55,107 nt of DNA. Origin: Candidatus Manganitrophaceae bacterium. Its GTDB lineage: Bacteria > Nitrospirota > Nitrospiria > SBBL01 > JAADHI01. The stretch is from positions 1-55,107 of the forward strand of contig DUAG01000072.1 in NCBI GenBank assembly GCA_012960925.1, written 5' to 3'. The position numbers and the translations under genes were made by a program. Below the pieces are notes generated by a model, which saw only the letters and a list, made by a program, of their open reading frames with translations, was not told where the DNA came from and did no database searches. Shown here piece by piece: positions 52,917 through 55,107 of this stretch; within the stretch, counting starts at the first letter, position 1, and every line of letters starts with the position of its first letter.

Positions 52917-54368
52917 TTATCTCCAATCAAACTTATGGGTTAGGCCTGCAGAAACGGTGGTGAACTGACCCAGGGCAGGGCCTGACTCTTGTCGAACGAG
53001 TAGATGTCCCTCGGTGGCTACTCTCACCGGGAAAGAGATAATCGTGGTGGCCGACCACAGACTTCCAGAAGCACCTCTGATACTGCTGTCAGTCCTCCCA
53101 GAGGCTAAGTGGATTTCAAAGCCATATCCCTTTAAGGAGCGGTATTCCACAGGGAGTAAGAATCGCCACTCGGTTTCATCCACACCTCCTGTTTTTGTGT
53201 AAAAAATTGTCGGATCAATGCGGAAGTGTGATACGAGAGGAAACCCAATCCCTGTATACACATTCCAGTCGTCCGACCGACCGTCATTGCGTCGTCCAAG
53301 AAAGCCCCCTACTTTGAAAGAGCTGGCCCCAGGGAGAGAGACTACCTGTTCTGCCTGGAAGAGATTCTGTTCAACATTATTAAGCAGGTCGCGCTGGCCG
53401 ACCTCAAGACGGGTTGTATAGATCCCCCCCCAATTGGCCAATCCTCCAACAATAAGAGATGGGATTTTTTTTCCTTCTCGCACCAATGCTGGATTGTCCA
53501 GACTCAGGGCATTGTCGTAACGGACCCAGAGGCGCAAGTCTCGCGTCGGCCACGCAGCGATCTCAAGCGTCCGAAGTCCCGACCCACCGCCGTTTGACGT
53601 ACTCCCTCCCCATACACTGAACTCCCAACTGAGGGCCTGCATAGGTTCTTCTTGTGCTTTGATAGCATTGAGCGCCTCTAGAGCATCCTTTCGACCCGGC
53701 TCAAGCTCCAGTGCATTTTGAAATGCCTCTTTTGCCTGTGCAGGTTCTCCGACCGCACCTAGTGCGTTACCCAGGCCAACGAAAGCCTCCGGATCATCGG
53801 GGGCCTGACGAGAGGCCATTTGAAAACGGCGAACGGCTTCATCGGCATTCCCCCTCCAAAGTGCGGTAAAAGCAAAACCCTTCAGGGCATCAATCCTGGA
53901 GGGGTCAATTTGGAGGGCCTCTTGGAATCGCGATTCAGCTCTGTCATGCTTTTTCGACCAGGCCAGGCTATAGCCCAGGCCGACGAGGGCATCTAGATTC
54001 TTGGGCTCTGTTTTGAGTATGGTCAGGAAATCGTCTTGAGCCAAGGCCTGATTCCCCTGCCAGGAGCGAACATAAGCACGCTTGAGACGCGCTTCAAGAG
54101 AATTGGGATCAGCATGAAGCAATTTATCATAGATGTCTTCTGCGGTCGCATGGTCCCCGGACAGGGAGAACTGAGCTGCCTCTTCCAGAGACGCTCCAGC
54201 CGCCTTGGGAGGAAATAATATAACGAATAGAAGAGAGATTATGAACAACACCGTCGAAAGAGATATCCTTTCTACCCGAACTTTCTCTGGAGAACAAAGC
54301 AGCGCGTCAAAGGGAAATACGAATATTTTTTTCAGGTATTGGGGCTCATTATTTTTCTCTTTGTCCAT
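52917..54368 (-). CDS. TPR and outer-membrane beta-barrel protein (YaiO/exopolysaccharide export-like)
   Basis: ATG 54366-54368 has GGGAG 7 nt upstream; the frame is open 19 codons further. The 483-residue product has a delayed signal segment (LSTVLFIISLLFVILFPP, cleaved near AAGA). About five TPR units (FSLSGDHATAEDIYDKLLHA and following) precede a C-terminal YaiO-like beta-barrel of about 220 residues with alternating pattern, ending THKFDWR. The design resembles PgaA/BcsC-type exporters. It lies directly upstream of the GT2 gene and probably exports its polymer. Confidence 0.85.
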   Translation of the reverse strand: MDKEKNNEPQYLKKIFVFPFDALLCSPEKVRVERISLSTVLFIISLLFVILFPPKAAGASLEEAAQFSLSGDHATAEDIYDKLLHADPNSLEARLKRAYVRSWQGNQALAQDDFLTILKTEPKNLDALVGLGYSLAWSKKHDRAESRFQEALQIDPSRIDALKGFAFTALWRGNADEAVRRFQMASRQAPDDPEAFVGLGNALGAVGEPAQAKEAFQNALELEPGRKDALEALNAIKAQEEPMQALSWEFSVWGGSTSNGGGSGLRTLEIAAWPTRDLRLWVRYDNALSLDNPALVREGKKIPSLIVGGLANWGGIYTTRLEVGQRDLLNNVEQNLFQAEQVVSLPGASSFKVGGFLGRRNDGRSDDWNVYTGIGFPLVSHFRIDPTIFYTKTGGVDETEWRFLLPVEYRSLKGYGFEIHLASGRTDSSIRGASGSLWSATTIISFPVRVATEGHLLVRQESGPALGQFTTVSAGLTHKFDWR

Positions 54369-54954
54369 AACGGTTCTCCCAATAAGGCCTTGATGGGGTT
54401 TGTGGAATCTTTTAATCTTAAACAAGCTGAAAGCAATAGTTATGCCGTGAGAATCTATGCAGGAAAAAACGATGACAGGGATTTGATATCATGACTTAAT
54501 ATCTGGTGAATGTTAAAAGAAATGACCCAGTCGAAGTATCTTAACTATCTGATTTTATGTATATTTGTAGATCTCTTCACCTATTATCCAGGCAGTGGTG
54601 ATTCGATCTATATTATGGATAGGGATAGGGCTATTGAGGAATATATATGGATTCAGAGAGGCGTTGCTGCCGAATTCTAAGCAATTTAGTAATTTTATGT
54701 GCCTGATATCTAGCGTTCACGTATATAAAGTGTCCATGAACGAAGAATTTGTTTGAACGGGCACGGTTGAACCCCTCGCCTTCAGGCGAGAGAATGTAAT
54801 GTGGTTGCTGCGACTCGTCCTTTCGAGTAATCCTGAGAAGTCTTTTCTTCAGTCCAAACCCCATCAGAGGTTTCCTGAATCGTTACACTGACGGACAAGA
54901 CCTCTCTTCAGAAATTTTAAGATTATTTTAATCTAATTCTCATCTCATTTTAAT

Positions 54955-54983
54955 TTGAACCTGTTATTCTGTGGGAGTATAAG
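54955..54983 (+). promoter_or_regulatory. sigma70-type promoter before the last gene
   Basis: TTGAAC (54955-54960) and TATAAG (54978-54983) are separated by 17 bp. They lie upstream of the gene starting at 55087. The rest of 54369-54954 contains no supported gene; a CTCGCC..GGCGAG hairpin lies near 54774-54790. Confidence 0.6.
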
Positions 54984-55086
54984 GTATTGACCTCCGATAT
55001 CCTGTAAGAGATGGTAATCCTCCCTAAATATAAAGGTGCTCAGAAGTAGAATTTTCCAATATAGTAATTTAGGAGGAGAATCTACG

Positions 55087-55107
55087 ATGAAGAGATCAAG
55101 ATTTACA
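55087..55107 (+). CDS. Start of an unidentified gene, cut by the window end
   Basis: A strong AGGAGGAGA site (55071-55079) precedes ATG 55087. Only seven codons (MKRSRFT) are inside the window, so nothing can be said about the product beyond a basic N-terminus that could begin a signal peptide. Confidence 0.6.

Noticed and set aside
54631..54864. 77-codon minus-strand frame in the last intergenic region
   Set aside because: It has no clear ribosome site or family pattern and overlaps a hairpin; I could not support it as a gene.

Overview
The window looks like a chromosomal segment of a Gram-negative, respiratory bacterium, most plausibly a member of the Nitrospirota (inference). The main reason is a cytochrome bd-like oxidase gene next to several membrane-anchored c-type cytochromes and an NxrC-like heme protein, an arrangement known from Nitrospira relatives. 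Lipoproteins, an outer-membrane beta-barrel protein and many signal peptides indicate a diderm envelope. A manganese-oxidising relative such as the Candidatus Manganitrophus lineage is possible but cannot be proven from the sequence.

Layout. 1-3527: end of a complex I operon (nuoL fragment, nuoM, nuoN). 3678-12282: housekeeping run dprA-topA-trmFO-xerC-hslV-hslU-argB, with the gene order known from Bacillus (smf-topA-gid-codV-clpQ-clpY). 12609-22359: respiratory locus with two SUMF1-fold proteins, three very small membrane proteins, the bd-like oxidase subunit and three c-type cytochromes carrying five CXXCH sites. 22492-29369: metK, accD, ahcY, queD, a pteridine-reductase-like SDR, a DUF3467 protein and rmuC. 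The gaps around ahcY, queD, the SDR and DUF3467 each hold a copy of one interspersed repeat. 29725-30651: a TerB-like gene bracketed by two copies of a MITE.

31030-43229 is the most interesting block. A giant three-module multicopper oxidase of MofA type (1654 residues) is preceded by exported TPR, WD40 and unknown proteins. It is followed by three tandem exported cupredoxin-like proteins. Two paralogous exported proteins of an unrecognised family bracket the set. The oxidase has its own sigma70-like promoter, with a perfect FNR/CRP-type palindrome upstream. I infer an extracytoplasmic metal (possibly Mn(II)) oxidation system whose electrons could reach the c-type cytochromes and bd-like oxidase encoded 12-20 kb upstream.

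43290-55107: cysteine synthase, HspQ, a DOPA-dioxygenase-fold protein, a small Cys-rich protein with a histone-fold-like C-terminus, a lipoprotein, a cyanobacterial-AAR-like acyl-ACP reductase, a two-component system, and an exopolysaccharide-type pair (GT2 synthase plus TPR/beta-barrel protein). The window ends just inside a new gene. I saw no tRNA, rRNA, CRISPR array or transposase gene.
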